From Cercis canadensis (taxonomy: Eukaryota > Streptophyta > Magnoliopsida > Fabales > Fabaceae): DNA of 64,000 bases. The notes beneath the pieces were generated by a model. The model saw only the letters and a program-made list of their open reading frames with translations. It had not been told where the DNA came from and did no database searches. The first letter of the stretch is position 1, and the number at the start of each line of letters is the position of its first letter. Location of the stretch: NCBI GenBank assembly GCA_003255065.1, contig QAOA01000580.1, forward strand, positions 435,275 to 499,274. The letters run 5' to 3'. Below, piece by piece: positions 34,401-43,793 of this stretch. Both the position numbers and the translations under genes were made by a program.

Positions 34401-36346
34401 ACTTCTTCTTGAATTGCTTTCTGCTTCTCGGGGCCGACGACTCGCTTTTTCTGGGAAACAGGTTTTGCATTTGGATTTATAGCAAGTTTATGGCAGATAA
34501 AACTTGGATCAATACCTGGTATGTCCGAAGCCGTCCAAGCGAACAGATCGGCGTTGGCTGCTAGGAGGTCGGTAAGTCTCTTGACTTTTCCGGGGGGCAT
34601 GGAGGATCCTATCTGAATCGTCTGATCTTCGTTTGCTCCGACCTGGAAAGATTTTAAATCCCCCTGAGGTTCTGGGCGCAATGCAGCTGTTGATTCTCTA
34701 TTATCGAGCTCTTGAATGGGGACTTGACCGCTTGCTTTACTTTGGTTTGCTACCTGGCTGGCCGGCAGTGGAGAGTAGTCTATAGCGAGACTGATGTTGT
34801 AGCACGTTCGGCCTAAAAGCTGGTCTCCCCGTGCTTGACCTACCTTGCCTGACTGGGTCGGGAATTTTAGCAAGAGGTGCCTGGTGGAAACGATGGCCTC
34901 CAAGGAGTTAAGAGAAGGTCGGCCAAGGATTAAATTATACGCAGACGGGCAGTCTACCACCAGAAATCTGACCGTTGCGTTGGCGAGGTCGGGGTACTCC
35001 CCCATGGTGACTCGCAAGGTAATAGTTCCTCTGACTTCAACCTGGGTTCCTGAGAATCCGATGAGGGTTCCAGGGTAGTATTCTAGGTCGGATTTTGGTA
35101 TACCGAGCTTCTGAAACGTTCGGTAAAAAAGGACGTCAGCCGAACTTCCCTGGTCGATCAGCACTTTGCGAATTTCATAGTTCGCCACATAGCAAGTTAT
35201 GACTACGGGGTCATCGTGATCTCGATCGATGCTTGCGTAGTCGTTGTCTGAGAAGGATATAACTGTGATATCCTTATTTCTCCTAGATAAACTAGTGTGA
35301 AGAATTTCTCTTTTGTATCTAGCTGCAGCCCGCTCATGCCTTTTTCTGGAAGATTTTGATATCCCGCCTCCTGCAAATCCTCCTGCAATGGTATTTATTG
35401 TTCCGGCTGCGTTGCGCCTTGGGTCCTCAGTGGGAGGAGGTTGCCGACGGGAGGGGGATCGGCTTCTCTGCCTTCGCGGCCTCAGAGTAGAATTCCTCTG
35501 AGGAGACCTTGACGGGTATTGGCTATCCCTGCTCCGCTGCTTTGGGGTGGAGGTAGAGTTCTCAGCCCGGAATTTCTGCAAATAACCTCTGCGGAGCAGG
35601 TCTTCGATGAGGTTACGAAGATGCCGACAATCGTTAGTATCATGACCCCGACCTTGGTGGAAAGCACAATATTTTTCTTTGTCTGCTCCTACGTCGCCCT
35701 TTGGTTGCGGGAGTTGGGCTAATTTAGTCTGACAGATTTCCTCGAGTATCCGAGCCTTCGATTGATTCAGGGGAGTAAACGACTCGAATCGGGGACGGAC
35801 AGGGGATTTGTCTTTCCAACCTGTCTTGCGGTCGTCCGAAGGCTTTTTGTCTTTCTTGTTTTTGTCTGACTCCCCCAATACTTCTTCTAAGTTTATGTGT
35901 TTGGAGGTTATAGTCAGAAGCTGCGACAAGTTTTCCGGAGGATCAAGGGTCAATTGCTCGTGTAGGCGACCAGGTCGGAGTCCGGCCTGAATGGCATGCA
36001 TTGCCACCGAATCGGTTAGGTCCCGAACTTGCAGAGAGAGCTTGGTGTAACGATTCATGTAGTCTTTCAAGGATTCCAGTTCCCCCTGCTTGAGGGTAGC
36101 CAGAATGGCAGAGGAGCGCTGATGGGTTATACTAGTAGAAAAATGGGCTATTAAGAGTTCGGACATTTGACTGAAATTAGAGATGCTATTTGAAGGAAGG
36201 TTCGAGAACCATTGGAGGGCCGCCCGACGTAAGGTAGTGGGGAAGGCCCGGCACATGACTTCATCGGTCGATCCGCTTAGGAGCATAATAGAGTTGAAGT
36301 TTTCTAAATGCTCTCTAGGATCGGAGGAGCCGTCGAAAGGCTCGAG
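31454..36346 (-). CDS. Gag (C-terminal part) - Pol polyprotein of the Tat-type Gypsy element
   Basis: An uninterrupted frame of about 1,630 codons directly after the in-frame stop at 36347-36349; its first ATG is at 36286. Positions counted from that Met: retroelement Gag core 1-130; zinc knuckle CAFHQGRGHDTNDC at 207-220; protease with DQGSSADVLF at 378-387 (Gln in place of the usual Thr after Asp); reverse transcriptase with KACPKDPYPLP, FGLKNAGATYQR and the catalytic YVDDML at 762-767; a first RNase H region about 890-1010; a second RNase H with the acidic set D1046, E1084, D1108 and D1158; integrase with an HHCC finger (CDKC at 1301-1304) and catalytic D1333, D1393 and E1429, the last two 35 residues apart. 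It ends NVSNLRIYET. Every catalytic residue I checked is intact. Confidence 0.93.
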   Translation of the reverse strand, partial: LEPFDGSSDPREHLENFNSIMLLSGSTDEVMCRAFPTTLRRAALQWFSNLPSNSISNFSQMSELLIAHFSTSITHQRSSAILATLKQGELESLKDYMNRYTKLSLQVRDLTDSVAMHAIQAGLRPGRLHEQLTLDPPENLSQLLTITSKHINLEEVLGESDKNKKDKKPSDDRKTGWKDKSPVRPRFESFTPLNQSKARILEEICQTKLAQLPQPKGDVGADKEKYCAFHQGRGHDTNDCRHLRNLIEDLLRRGYLQKFRAENSTSTPKQRSRDSQYPSRSPQRNSTLRPRRQRSRSPSRRQPPPTEDPRRNAAGTINTIAGGFAGGGISKSSRKRHERAAARYKREILHTSLSRRNKDITVISFSDNDYASIDRDHDDPVVITCYVANYEIRKVLIDQGSSADVLFYRTFQKLGIPKSDLEYYPGTLIGFSGTQVEVRGTITLRVTMGEYPDLANATVRFLVVDCPSAYNLILGRPSLNSLEAIVSTRHLLLKFPTQSGKVGQARGDQLLGRTCYNISLAIDYSPLPASQVANQSKASGQVPIQELDNRESTAALRPEPQGDLKSFQVGANEDQTIQIGSSMPPGKVKRLTDLLAANADLFAWTASDIPGIDPSFICHKLAINPNAKPVSQKKRVVGPEKQKAIQEEVRKLLDAGFIREIPYATWLSNVVMVRKPNGKWRMCVDFSDLNKACPKDPYPLPSIEKLVDEASGYKFLSFMDAYSGYNQIKMHPDDEDKTAFITEKAIYCYTVMPFGLKNAGATYQRLIDKVLKNQIGKNVEVYVDDMLVKSNTDDEHIAHLEEAFHELRRHNMRLNPSKCAFGVEAGKFLGFMLTHRGIEANPDKCQAIITMEPPKTIREVQRLAGRIAALSRFMSRSADKALPFFKALKKIKHFQWTEECQQAFSQLKEYLSRPPILSKPKAGEALFLYLASSHQAVSSALVREEANSQYPIYYTSHALQSSELKYRKIEKLVYALLLSARRLRPYFQNHIITVRTDQPIRQILQKPDLAGRMLGWSVELSEHTINYERRGAIKAQALVDFIVELTRPKNTSSDPENQPAWILSVDGSSNSKGGGAGIVVEGPEGILIEQSLHFDFPVSNNQAEYEALIAGLRLAQELDAQTLKIQTDSQLVVSQIKGEYQAKDPQMVRYLEKVKTCMDSFKTAEIHHIPRAENARADILSKLASSKKSGHNQTVIQETLLHPSIVSDEISILDKEPTNWMTPIIHYLKTGTLPQQKIDARKLRRIACNYCLENGILYKRGYYTPLLKCLAPEHSLYVLQEIHLGICGHHIGARSLVTKTLRSGYYWPTLRADSANLVKKCDKCQKFAHIHQVPSSDLSTTVEPWPFCRWGLDLLGPFPIAAGQKKYLIVAIDYFSKWIEAEPLAKITAKNAKKFLQTFIICRFGIPHTITTDNGTQFTDQGFRSFCTDLKIRLNFTSVEHPQANGQVEAANRIILDGLKKRLDHTKGNWTEELPWVLWSYRTTSQTSTKESPYKLTYGAEAMIPVEVGEPSFRREHFNEDQNREAMCTNLELLDEEREKAKLRMLAYKERITKYYNAKVRPRDFKPGELVLRKAAITRKHLTEGKLAPNWEGPYRVHESLGKGAYKLLTMEGVPIPRTWNVSNLRIYET

Positions 36347-36865
36347 CTAGGGTAATCGGAAACCCACCGGTACTGGATAGTTTATGATAGGCCGTGTAAA
36401 TGGATGTCGACCTACTTTTCTCTGTCTTTCCGGACTAGTCTGAGAGGGCCCGGGGGAGCCATCTTGGCCGGGGAAACTGTCTCTTCGCGGGTGAAAAGAG
36501 GTTTCAGGGTCGGTCCGGAAGGTTGCTGGCCGACTACTTACAAAATTTGAGCCACTGCCTATTGTCTCGGCAGAAGGTCGGTACAGAGGAGTATTGTCGG
36601 TGCGTTCGTTCTTCGAAGAGTCTTGCTTTCTTCTGAAGTCAGCTATTTCGGCTTTATCTTCCGCCCATTCCCGTTTGAGGTTTTGGATTTCTTGCAGAAG
36701 GCACTGCAAAGTGTCGCCTACTTGTTCAGGGCGGAGCTCTCCGAGTGGAGTTTCACAAATTGTCTCCAAGTTGCCCAAAGGCTGATTGCCTCTGGGGGGA
36801 GTGGTTTGACGCTCCCGAACAGGAGTGATCGGAACGTCGGGGGTAGGTGAGGCATTGGTGCCCAT
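36347..36865 (-). pseudogene. Gag N-terminal part, closed by an in-frame TAG
   Basis: The first in-frame ATG is at 36865 (the upstream codon at 36889 is TTG), about 57 nt past the primer site. The 172 codons are hydrophilic, Pro/Ser/Arg-rich, with a short coiled segment (LQEIQNLKREWAEDKAEIAD). They end at TAG, 36347-36349. The very next codon continues the same frame into the conserved LEPFDGSSDPREHLENFN of Gag, so the stop splits one protein rather than separating two genes. It is best read as a point nonsense mutation. Programmed read-through is possible in principle, but I see no known read-through signal after the stop. Confidence 0.75.
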
Positions 36866-36920
36866 GATGTCGGACTCAGGATCAGCCAATGAGATTTGTA
36901 GGTGTTGGAAAAGCTGCGTT

Positions 36921-36939
36921 TCCCACAGACGGCGCCAAG
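36921..36939 (-). other. tRNA primer-binding site
   Basis: On the minus strand the bases next to the 5' LTR read TTGGCGCCGTCTGTGGGA. TGGCGCCG equals the start of the tRNA-Asp-type primer sites of many plant Gypsy elements; the following bases differ from that standard, so the priming tRNA is not certain. Confidence 0.7.
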
Positions 36940-37324
36940 TGACGATGCCCGAGTTAATGAGGTCGGTCGAAATCGAGGTCGGTCCGTGTCAAGGTCGGTC
37001 GCACGATGATTACCTGAAACGCGGTCCGGTGTTTTATTTCCGGGCTCCAAAGGTCAAGTTAGTATAGTTGGACTTAACAGTGATATTTCAAAAAGCCACC
37101 CCCCTTAACCTTTGAGTGTCAGGGGCTATTTATAGGAAAACAAACCTGAGCATTATGCCTTACCCAGGATGGGTTATTGGATCGCCCATAGCAAACGACG
37201 GGTAACCCGAAGCCTTATCTGCCTAATTGGGCCAATGCTTCTTCTGGGCCTGGTATGCTTTATTGGGTCAATGCTTCTTCTGGGCCTGGTAAGTTTTATT
37301 GGGTCTTGGAGCAGGTCCACCACA
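36940..37324 (-). repeat. 5' LTR (right end)
   Basis: 385 bp, the promoter-bearing LTR for gag-pol. On the minus strand a CTATAAATAG box lies at 37135-37126, followed by the transcribed part that leads into the primer site. It differs at four positions from the left LTR. Confidence 0.95.
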
Positions 37325-37329
37325 CTTTC
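37325..37329. repeat. Target site duplication, right copy
   Basis: CTTTC, matching 27951-27955. Taking out the element joins TTTCATTTCTTTC to ATTTTGTTAATTTGC, ordinary AT-rich spacer. Confidence 0.9.
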
Positions 37330-38749
37330 ATTTTGTTAATTTGCTTTGTTACTATATCTGTGTCACTAGCCATTCTGTATTTACTATCGTTCATGCAAAA
37401 GGTCACCAATATATGGTTTGATTTGTAACTACATGCTTATGTATCATTGGCTGGAGGGATCCTAAGCTTCTTCTGCTTGGTCACTGCATGTGTCAGTATT
37501 TTGTTTGGTTCATTTTATTGTGTTGTTATACTTCATTTCAATCTCCGTTTGGAAATGTTGTTACTTGTCGATCGAGTTAATTATAGATATAGTGCAATAG
37601 CTATTATAAAAGAGTGTTGGCAATTTTGTTTGGTTGTCCTATAAACTCCACGCCTCTAGCAGTCATACAACTGTGTAGAGTATTCAAAGTCCCCCTCCTT
37701 TGAGTCTACAAGAATAGTGTTACACTATTTCACCTCACACAGAAACACACTATTAATTTCGCCTTTGGGACTTTCCATCTTAGAGTGTTTGAGAATAGAG
37801 GTGAAAATGGAAACAATCAAGATAACATGGGTTGCCATCCACTAGAAAGCAATGCACAAACTAAATCAGTTAGTCTCGAATGAAATTAGTCTCACGCCTA
37901 ATTAGATAAAATAGAGATACTTATGGTATTAACCACAAAAATATATATATCAATTAGTGTATTTAGATTCTGTCTTTCTTTTCATATATCATTCTGTATA
38001 AGGGCCTCTTTATTCACGTACACATATTTAACCTAAGAATTAAGTCCACCATGTTACGTCTAGCAAGATTAATCAGATATAATATAATCCTCCCTTGTAT
38101 ATATTGAGCATAAAGTGTAGTTGCACAGCTCCTTGTAGGTGTGCACTAGTAATGTGCATTAATCTAAGTTGTTAAATTAAAGTTTCAATAAACTTAAACA
38201 AATTAATATCTGAAATGAAAATCTAGAAAGCCTGTTTGGGTCTAATCTAAGATTGAAGACCTTTATTGAGCCCAGTAAGATGGAACATACAAAAATAGAC
38301 TCAGAGAGAGGTGAGGCCCAAAACAAAATGAACTTACTGTGTGCAAACTTGGGCTTCCAAAGTTGCAATATCGTTGCAACTGCCACGTTATAGGGAAGAA
38401 CCAATTCCAGAGATTCGCGCCCAAACAGAATATTGATGCTCCACAATGTACTTTAACAATTCTCAATACCAAGTTTACCAAAGAAAAAATAGTTTCGAAA
38501 GATCAATGAAGGCAAGATGAATTGAAGGCGCGCCCACCGCCACGGATATCAATTGAATCAAAATAGAATTTTGGAAATAAGAGTTGCAGAGAAAAACGGA
38601 TTCGCCGCAGATTTTTGTGAGTTTTGCCAACACGGCTTCTTCACGAGATAACAAGTGCTTAGATTTGAACAAGAAGAAGAACAAGAAGCCAATTCAATCT
38701 CCAAACCTGAACAAGCAACCACTTGATTGTGCCCGAACCCCTTCCCCGC
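37330..38749. other. Spacer, promoter and 5' leader of the VTC2 gene
   Basis: AT-rich spacer to about 38480, then GC-richer sequence that is probably the transcribed leader of the VTC2 gene. No protein-coding gene is recognised; the open frames on both strands do not resemble known proteins except for the upstream frame listed next. Confidence 0.5.
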
Positions 38750-38923
38750 ACGGTGGCAGGGGTTCTCTTCCTTCGGCCGGCGGTTCCCCTTCCGACCTGC
38801 TTTTCCTTGCCGGTGGCGGTTTCCTCCCTCTACTTTAGAAATTTTTCATTTTTTGGAAGATTTGGTATCTGGTTATTGATCTGTTTCTTGTTTGCCGACG
38901 AAAGAAAGAAAATAAAGGGTTAA
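38750..38923 (+). promoter_or_regulatory. Candidate non-AUG upstream ORF of VTC2 (ascorbate feedback)
   Basis: GDP-galactose phosphorylase genes of plants carry a conserved upstream frame that starts at ACG and lowers translation of the enzyme when ascorbate is high. Here a frame open since a TGA at 38708 contains ACG at 38750 in the context CCGCACGGTGG. It has 57 codons (beginning TVAGVLFLRPAVPLPTCFSL) and stops at TAA 38921-38923, two bases before the main ATG at 38926. Upstream TTG (38723) and GTG (38729) codons in the frame are other possible starts. There is no ATG in the frame before the stop. The assignment rests on position, ACG start and peptide character; conservation was not tested. 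Confidence 0.65.
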
Positions 38924-38925
38924 AG

Positions 38926-41428
38926 ATGTTGACTATTAAGAGGGTTCCCACTGTCGTTTCCAATTACCAAGACGATGATTCTGACAAGGTATCAATTGGG
39001 TGTGGCCGGAATTGCCTTGGACAGTGCTGCTTATCTGGTACGTTGTTCTATTGAGATAAAATTTCTGTTTTTTTTTTTCCGGATTTGGAAATTAATGCTC
39101 AATTAAATTTGCGTTTGATGGAAACCAATGCTTGGACGTTAATTAAACCAGAAGGACCATTTGGTTACAGGAAGAAAATAAATAAACTAAACATTAATTG
39201 ATTAAATTCTACTTCATGTATTGTTTAAGCTATGAAGTTCTATAGTTTGAAATGTTGCTTGAATCAAAACAAAGCTTGTATTCTCAAAATTTGAATTATT
39301 GGCAAACAAATCAAAATTTGATAAAATTAGAGCAAACAGATTATACCAGGGGAAAAGTGGGGAAGCAGGAAATGCATAGTTTTATTGACTTAAGCATATT
39401 ACTTTGATGTTAAATCTGCATCTTTAAGATTTCCCCTCACGAATATTGTTTTGATTTGTGGTTTCAGTGTCAAAGCTTCCTCTTTATTTATTTAGAAAAG
39501 ATGGTGATGTTCCCATTGAAGGTGGGTTGGTGGAATCATCTGAGGAAGTTTGTGAAATATCATTCCTACACAATTTGTTGCTTGGACAGTGGGAAGATAG
39601 GATTAACCGGGGACTTTTCCGGTACGATGTGACAACATGTGAGACGAAGATCATTCCTGGGAAACATGGATTTATTGCACAACTGAACGAAGGGCGCCAC
39701 TTGAAGAAACGGCCTACTGAGTTCCGAGTGGACCAGGTTCTGCAACCCTTTGATGAAAATAAGTTCAATTTCAAAAAAATTGGACAAGAAGAAGTGATCT
39801 TCTTGTTTGAGCAGAGTGTTAACCACAGGAGCCATTTTGTTCCCAATGCTGCAGTTAACATGATATCAACATCTCCAAATGTTGTTGCCATAAATGTAAG
39901 TATATTAATTGTTTTTTTCTTAATGATTAGGAAATGCCCCAAGCTCTTTATATTATATATCTAAATTGTGGATTATTTCAAAACACTTTGGCCAGACAAC
40001 TCTATCTTCGCTAATGCCTTTGAAATTTTTTATTAACATTTCTTCTTCAGTCTCTGAAGGAAATATTATATGCATGCTATGCTAGAGCACCATAGTGACT
40101 AGTGGATGACTGAATTTCGCTTATCAGGTGAGCCCAATTGAGTATGGACATGTGCTTCTGATTCCTCATGTCCTGGACTGCTTGCCTCAAAGGATTGATC
40201 ACGACAGCTTTCTACTTGCTATGCATATGGCTAAAGAAGCTGCAGATACATCCTTTAGAGTGGGTTACAATAGCTTGGGTGGTTTTGCCACTATCAATCA
40301 TCTACACTTCCAAGTAAGCTTCTTAATCCAGTTGACATGTTACAATTCAGTTCATAGGATATTTGTATTGCAGGTTGTTTGTTAACCCATACTTTGGTAC
40401 AGGCATATTACTTAGCAACACCCTTCCCAGTTGAGAAAGCCCCAACACAGAGGATTGCTGTAGACAAAGGTTTATGCCCCCGAGGAATCTATGTTTCTCA
40501 GCTCTTGCGCTATCCAGTTCAAGGACTTGTTTTTGAGGGTGGAAATACCATAAGAGATCTATCTGATGCTGTTGCTAGTGCTCTTGTTTTTCTTCAGAAT
40601 AATAATATCCCTTTCAATGTTCTCATCTCCGACTGTGGGAAGAGGATATTTGTATTCCCTCAGGTACTATTCTTTCTTATGACCATATTTTTGTTTCGGA
40701 ATATAATTTGTGGACATCTAAGTTCTTTGGTGATATTATTAGCTTCATGCCAGTGTGTTTTGGTCAAATGATCATGTACAACAATTTGGTTTGGTCACTT
40801 CTGCGGGGAAGAAACTAAAACTTTTTGTACATGTGTCTGTTGATGTCTCAAGCGGTACAATTGTTTTGGTGCTTAAATTTTACAGATTTGGGCTATATGT
40901 TTTCATAAGGATATGTAAACTTACACAATCTCAGTTGCTTTATACCCAAGTTTTGTGGTGTCAACATTTGAGTTCAATTTATGTGGGGTATCTAGGAACC
41001 AAGATATACATGTGGTGCTTTGATAGAACTTTAACCAAGTTGCAATTTGATGTTCTCCGATGCTTTGTTTATATTTTACCTCTCCCTGCATTTGATTTAA
41101 CTTGCTATCTTTTTATGATTAGTGTTTTGCAGAGAGGCAAGCACTTGGAGAAGTAAGCCAGGAGGTCCTGAATTCTCAAGTAAATCCTGCTGTGTGGGAG
41201 ATTAGCGGACACATAGTGCTGAATAGAAGGGAGGATTTTGATGGTGCATCAGAAGCATATGCATGGAGACTTCTTGCTGAGGTTTCATTATCGGAAGAAA
41301 GGTTCCAAGAGGTCAAGGCATATATCCTAGAAGCAGCTGGGTTGCGTCCACAACATTTCAAAGAGGAATACAAAATGGGAGAGTTGATTCAGAATCGGTT
41401 ACGTCGAGATTGTCTAGTTCAACATTGA
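38926..41428 (+). CDS. GDP-L-galactose phosphorylase (VTC2/GGP)
   Basis: Catalyses phosphorolysis of GDP-L-galactose to L-galactose-1-phosphate and GDP, the first committed and main control step of plant ascorbate synthesis. Five exons: 38926-39037, 39468-39895, 40128-40313, 40403-40663 and 41123-41428, with phases that join into 1,293 nt or 430 aa, the normal length. The start is ATG 38926 (MLTIKRVPTVVSNYQ). Family landmarks: CGRNCLGQCC at 26-35, SVSKLPLYLF, FLHNLLLGQWEDRI, GKHGFIAQLNEGRHLKKRPT, VNVSPIEYGHVLLIP-type segment, and the HIT-like active site NHLHFQ ending at residue 242 (His238-Leu-His240-Phe-Gln). Later come DKGLCPRGIYVSQLLRYPVQ and CFAERQALGEV. Exon 5 starts after ATGATTAG at 41122; a nearer TTGCAG was rejected because it would break the frame. 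No plastid transit peptide is seen, as expected for this cytosolic/nuclear enzyme. Confidence 0.96.
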
Positions 41429-42358
41429 AAATCAGCTGTGCTTGTGTTAAGTATAGGTCTCACATAAGTTACAATAGTTAGAGATTTTTCTTCTGCTTGT
41501 AATACTAATGTCCACTAATGAAAGTTCCTGATTTAACTCCTCGCCTTCTTCTCTGCATTTTCTTTCACTACTTTTTATGTCTGCTCAATTGCAACTATAT
41601 AAATTTTCATTAAACATCTTGGTGATTAAATATCATTTGACTTCGAATTCATTAAGTCGACAGTCTCTCTTGTGCAAAGAAAATCCAACATCACTACTTA
41701 GTGCAAATTGAATTCATGCTTCTTTGGTTTTACTCCAAAATTAATTCTAGGAGTGTTGAACTTAGTTGACTCCATCAAACCACATTATCAGATTTGAGAT
41801 GAACCTAAGCTCTTGTAATGCGAACAACATATATAATACTGTTATTACTTATTACTAAAAGAAAGTATATAAAATTAAGCCTATAATATTTTTAATTAAT
41901 AAAAATATCAATAATTATAAATTTTTAATCATCACATCAAATTTGAGAGATATTTCTTATATTTTTGTCTTGGTATCTAAAATATATCAAGCTCAAGCAT
42001 AACTAGAGACGAATCCACCAAATTCCCAGTATTCCCTTCAACTGCGTTGATCATCCTCTGGTAATTGCAAAGGTAGCTTTTTTCCCCCTCTCCCTTTACT
42101 GTTTAAACCGACTATCCTCACCACTTTGCAGCATTCATAATCCAAGTATTCGTAATTCCAAATGCCCCATATTATTTTATTATTTTTGTTGCTGAAGGAC
42201 GGGCTTTCTTTTTGCAAGTGCAGTCATTACTCAATCTCTGATTTCTTGCTGATGAAAATGTATGTTTCTACCTTTAAGCTTCCTGGTAATTTGTTCTCAA
42301 TTTTTCTCACTTGGATTATGGTTTTGGAATGTAATATTTTTCTCTCACTAACGCACTT
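41429..42358. other. Spacer between VTC2 and the RPC9 pseudogene
   Basis: The first 150 bases are likely VTC2 3' UTR (an AATGAAAG-type signal near 41517). The rest is AT-rich. I searched here for a first exon of the RPC9 pseudogene and found none that I could support. Confidence 0.5.
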
Positions 42359-43793
42359 ACAAATTTTGAAGTCCTTGACTTCTTATGAGCTAAAGGAGCT
42401 TCAAAAGACCCAACAAGGGTTATTGCCGCAGTAGCACAGTCTAAATACAAGGTTGAGTTTTTAAATTTATTTCCTTGTCTGCGATATGATACTTTTAACT
42501 AGGATGCTATATTTTACGATGAAGGCTAAGCTACCATCCCCATTTGAGGTGATAACACTACACTTTCTCAGTTAAGTGAGACTTAGTTACAGCGTGATTT
42601 TAATATAAATACAAATATCTCAAAAAATTAAATCACATAGTATATAACAAAATACACAATTACTTATAAAATATAAAAACGACACAATATAAAAAAAAAA
42701 NAAAAAAAAAAAAACGTATTAAAAAGTAAATTTGAAAAAGTTATTTCCTAGCACGTTTTGTAAGAAATTGTGTATGTTTACACATACTGGATAACTCATT
42801 TTTTTTGAGATCTTCGCAATAACATTAAAATTAATTAGTAAGTCTCATTTAAACCCACCTAAGGAGTGGTAGCTTAGCGCTCACCATATTTTACATAGTA
42901 TATTTGTTTACGTTGATGACTATTCTACCCATTTAATAGGTTTATGATTATTTGGTTAATAATGCTGCTTGTGATCAAACAAGAGAGAACATCAACGAGT
43001 TCTTGGGAAATTGTAGAAGACATGAACTTGCAAAAGCTGAGGTTCTGAATATAATAAACAATAGACCAGCTGCTGCAGTTGAAATTTTCCCTATGAGTAT
43101 CAAACTTATTTTTGTGCTCCATTCTATATTGAAGGTTCTGTTGAAGTTATCTTAGCACTGCACTTTTTAGCTGTATCCATATTTCTCTTTAACGAGTGTT
43201 TGGATATAAATGAAACGCTGTGTCTTCGGTTATCTGCCATATTGGATGCAACAAATATGTTGCTTTGCTTTAACAAACAAGGGCTGAAACCTTGTGTCAA
43301 ACTGACATGCAGTAATATTTAAGTAGCACAATTTTTGTAGGTAGGATTAAAGGAAGTTAATGCCTGCATTTTCACAATAATCCCCATACCTTCTGATTTA
43401 TCTGGTCTGAACAAGAGAGTCAACTTTATGTACCTTTGTAATCAACAGTTAGTGAGCATAAGCTATACATGATAAGTTGATAACCAAAGGTTCAAGAAGA
43501 AAAGTTTCTGCCCCTGAGGTTTTCCTTATCTTATTGCACCACCTTGCTTCCTTTTATTAAACTTTCACTTATTACTATTATTACCCATTTTTGGTCTATT
43601 CTAATGCTTGATAATCATTAGTTTGTTTCCTTTTCGCTGCACAGATCATAGAACAATGCGAGCAGCGTTTTCCAGACGAAGAAATAGTAGAGTTGGTGAA
43701 GAAAACATTGCCCCACCTCCTGAAAAACTGAAACCTGAAGAAGTTAATCAGGAAAATGAAGAAACTGCAAAATCGAAACATGAGAAAAAATAA
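42359..43793 (+). pseudogene. RNA polymerase III subunit RPC9 (CRCP/C17) pseudogene
   Basis: Three exon-like pieces match the small RPC9 subunit that pairs with RPC8 in the Pol III stalk. The first (42359-42451) reads TNFEVLDFL, then TGA at 42386-42388, then AKGASKDPTRVIAAVAQ. The second (42940-43092) reads VYDYLVNNAACDQTRENINE and later LAKAEVLNIINNRP. The third, from 43645, reads IIEQCEQRFPDEEIVELVKK. Lesions: the stop codon; a donor that reads CCT-ATGAGT where an exon end would need GT (43093); and a one-base shift after ELVKKTLP near 43711-43714, after which the tail PPPEKLKPEEVNQENEE reads in another frame to TAA 43793. Introns are kept, so it came from DNA duplication, not reverse transcription. 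The first exon was not found. Confidence 0.85.

Larger units (their letters stand above)
27956..37324 (-). mobile_element. Complete Ty3/Gypsy LTR retrotransposon, Tat type
   Basis: A 9,369-bp element whose coding strand is minus. It has identical-length 385-bp LTRs, 5-bp target duplications (CTTTC), a tRNA primer site inside the right (5') LTR, a purine tract before the left (3') LTR, gag-pol in the order Gag, protease, reverse transcriptase, RNase H, second RNase H, integrase, and an accessory gene on the opposite strand between pol and the 3' LTR. A second RNase H, long extra sequence after pol and an antisense frame are marks of the Tat lineage. The LTRs differ at 4 of 385 positions (about 1%), so the insertion is recent. 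One in-frame stop in gag suggests it can no longer make Gag-Pol by itself. Confidence 0.95.

Noticed and set aside
39484..39942. 152-codon minus-strand frame over VTC2 exon 2
   Set aside because: Shadow of the coding strand; VTC2 is supported by splice phases and family motifs.
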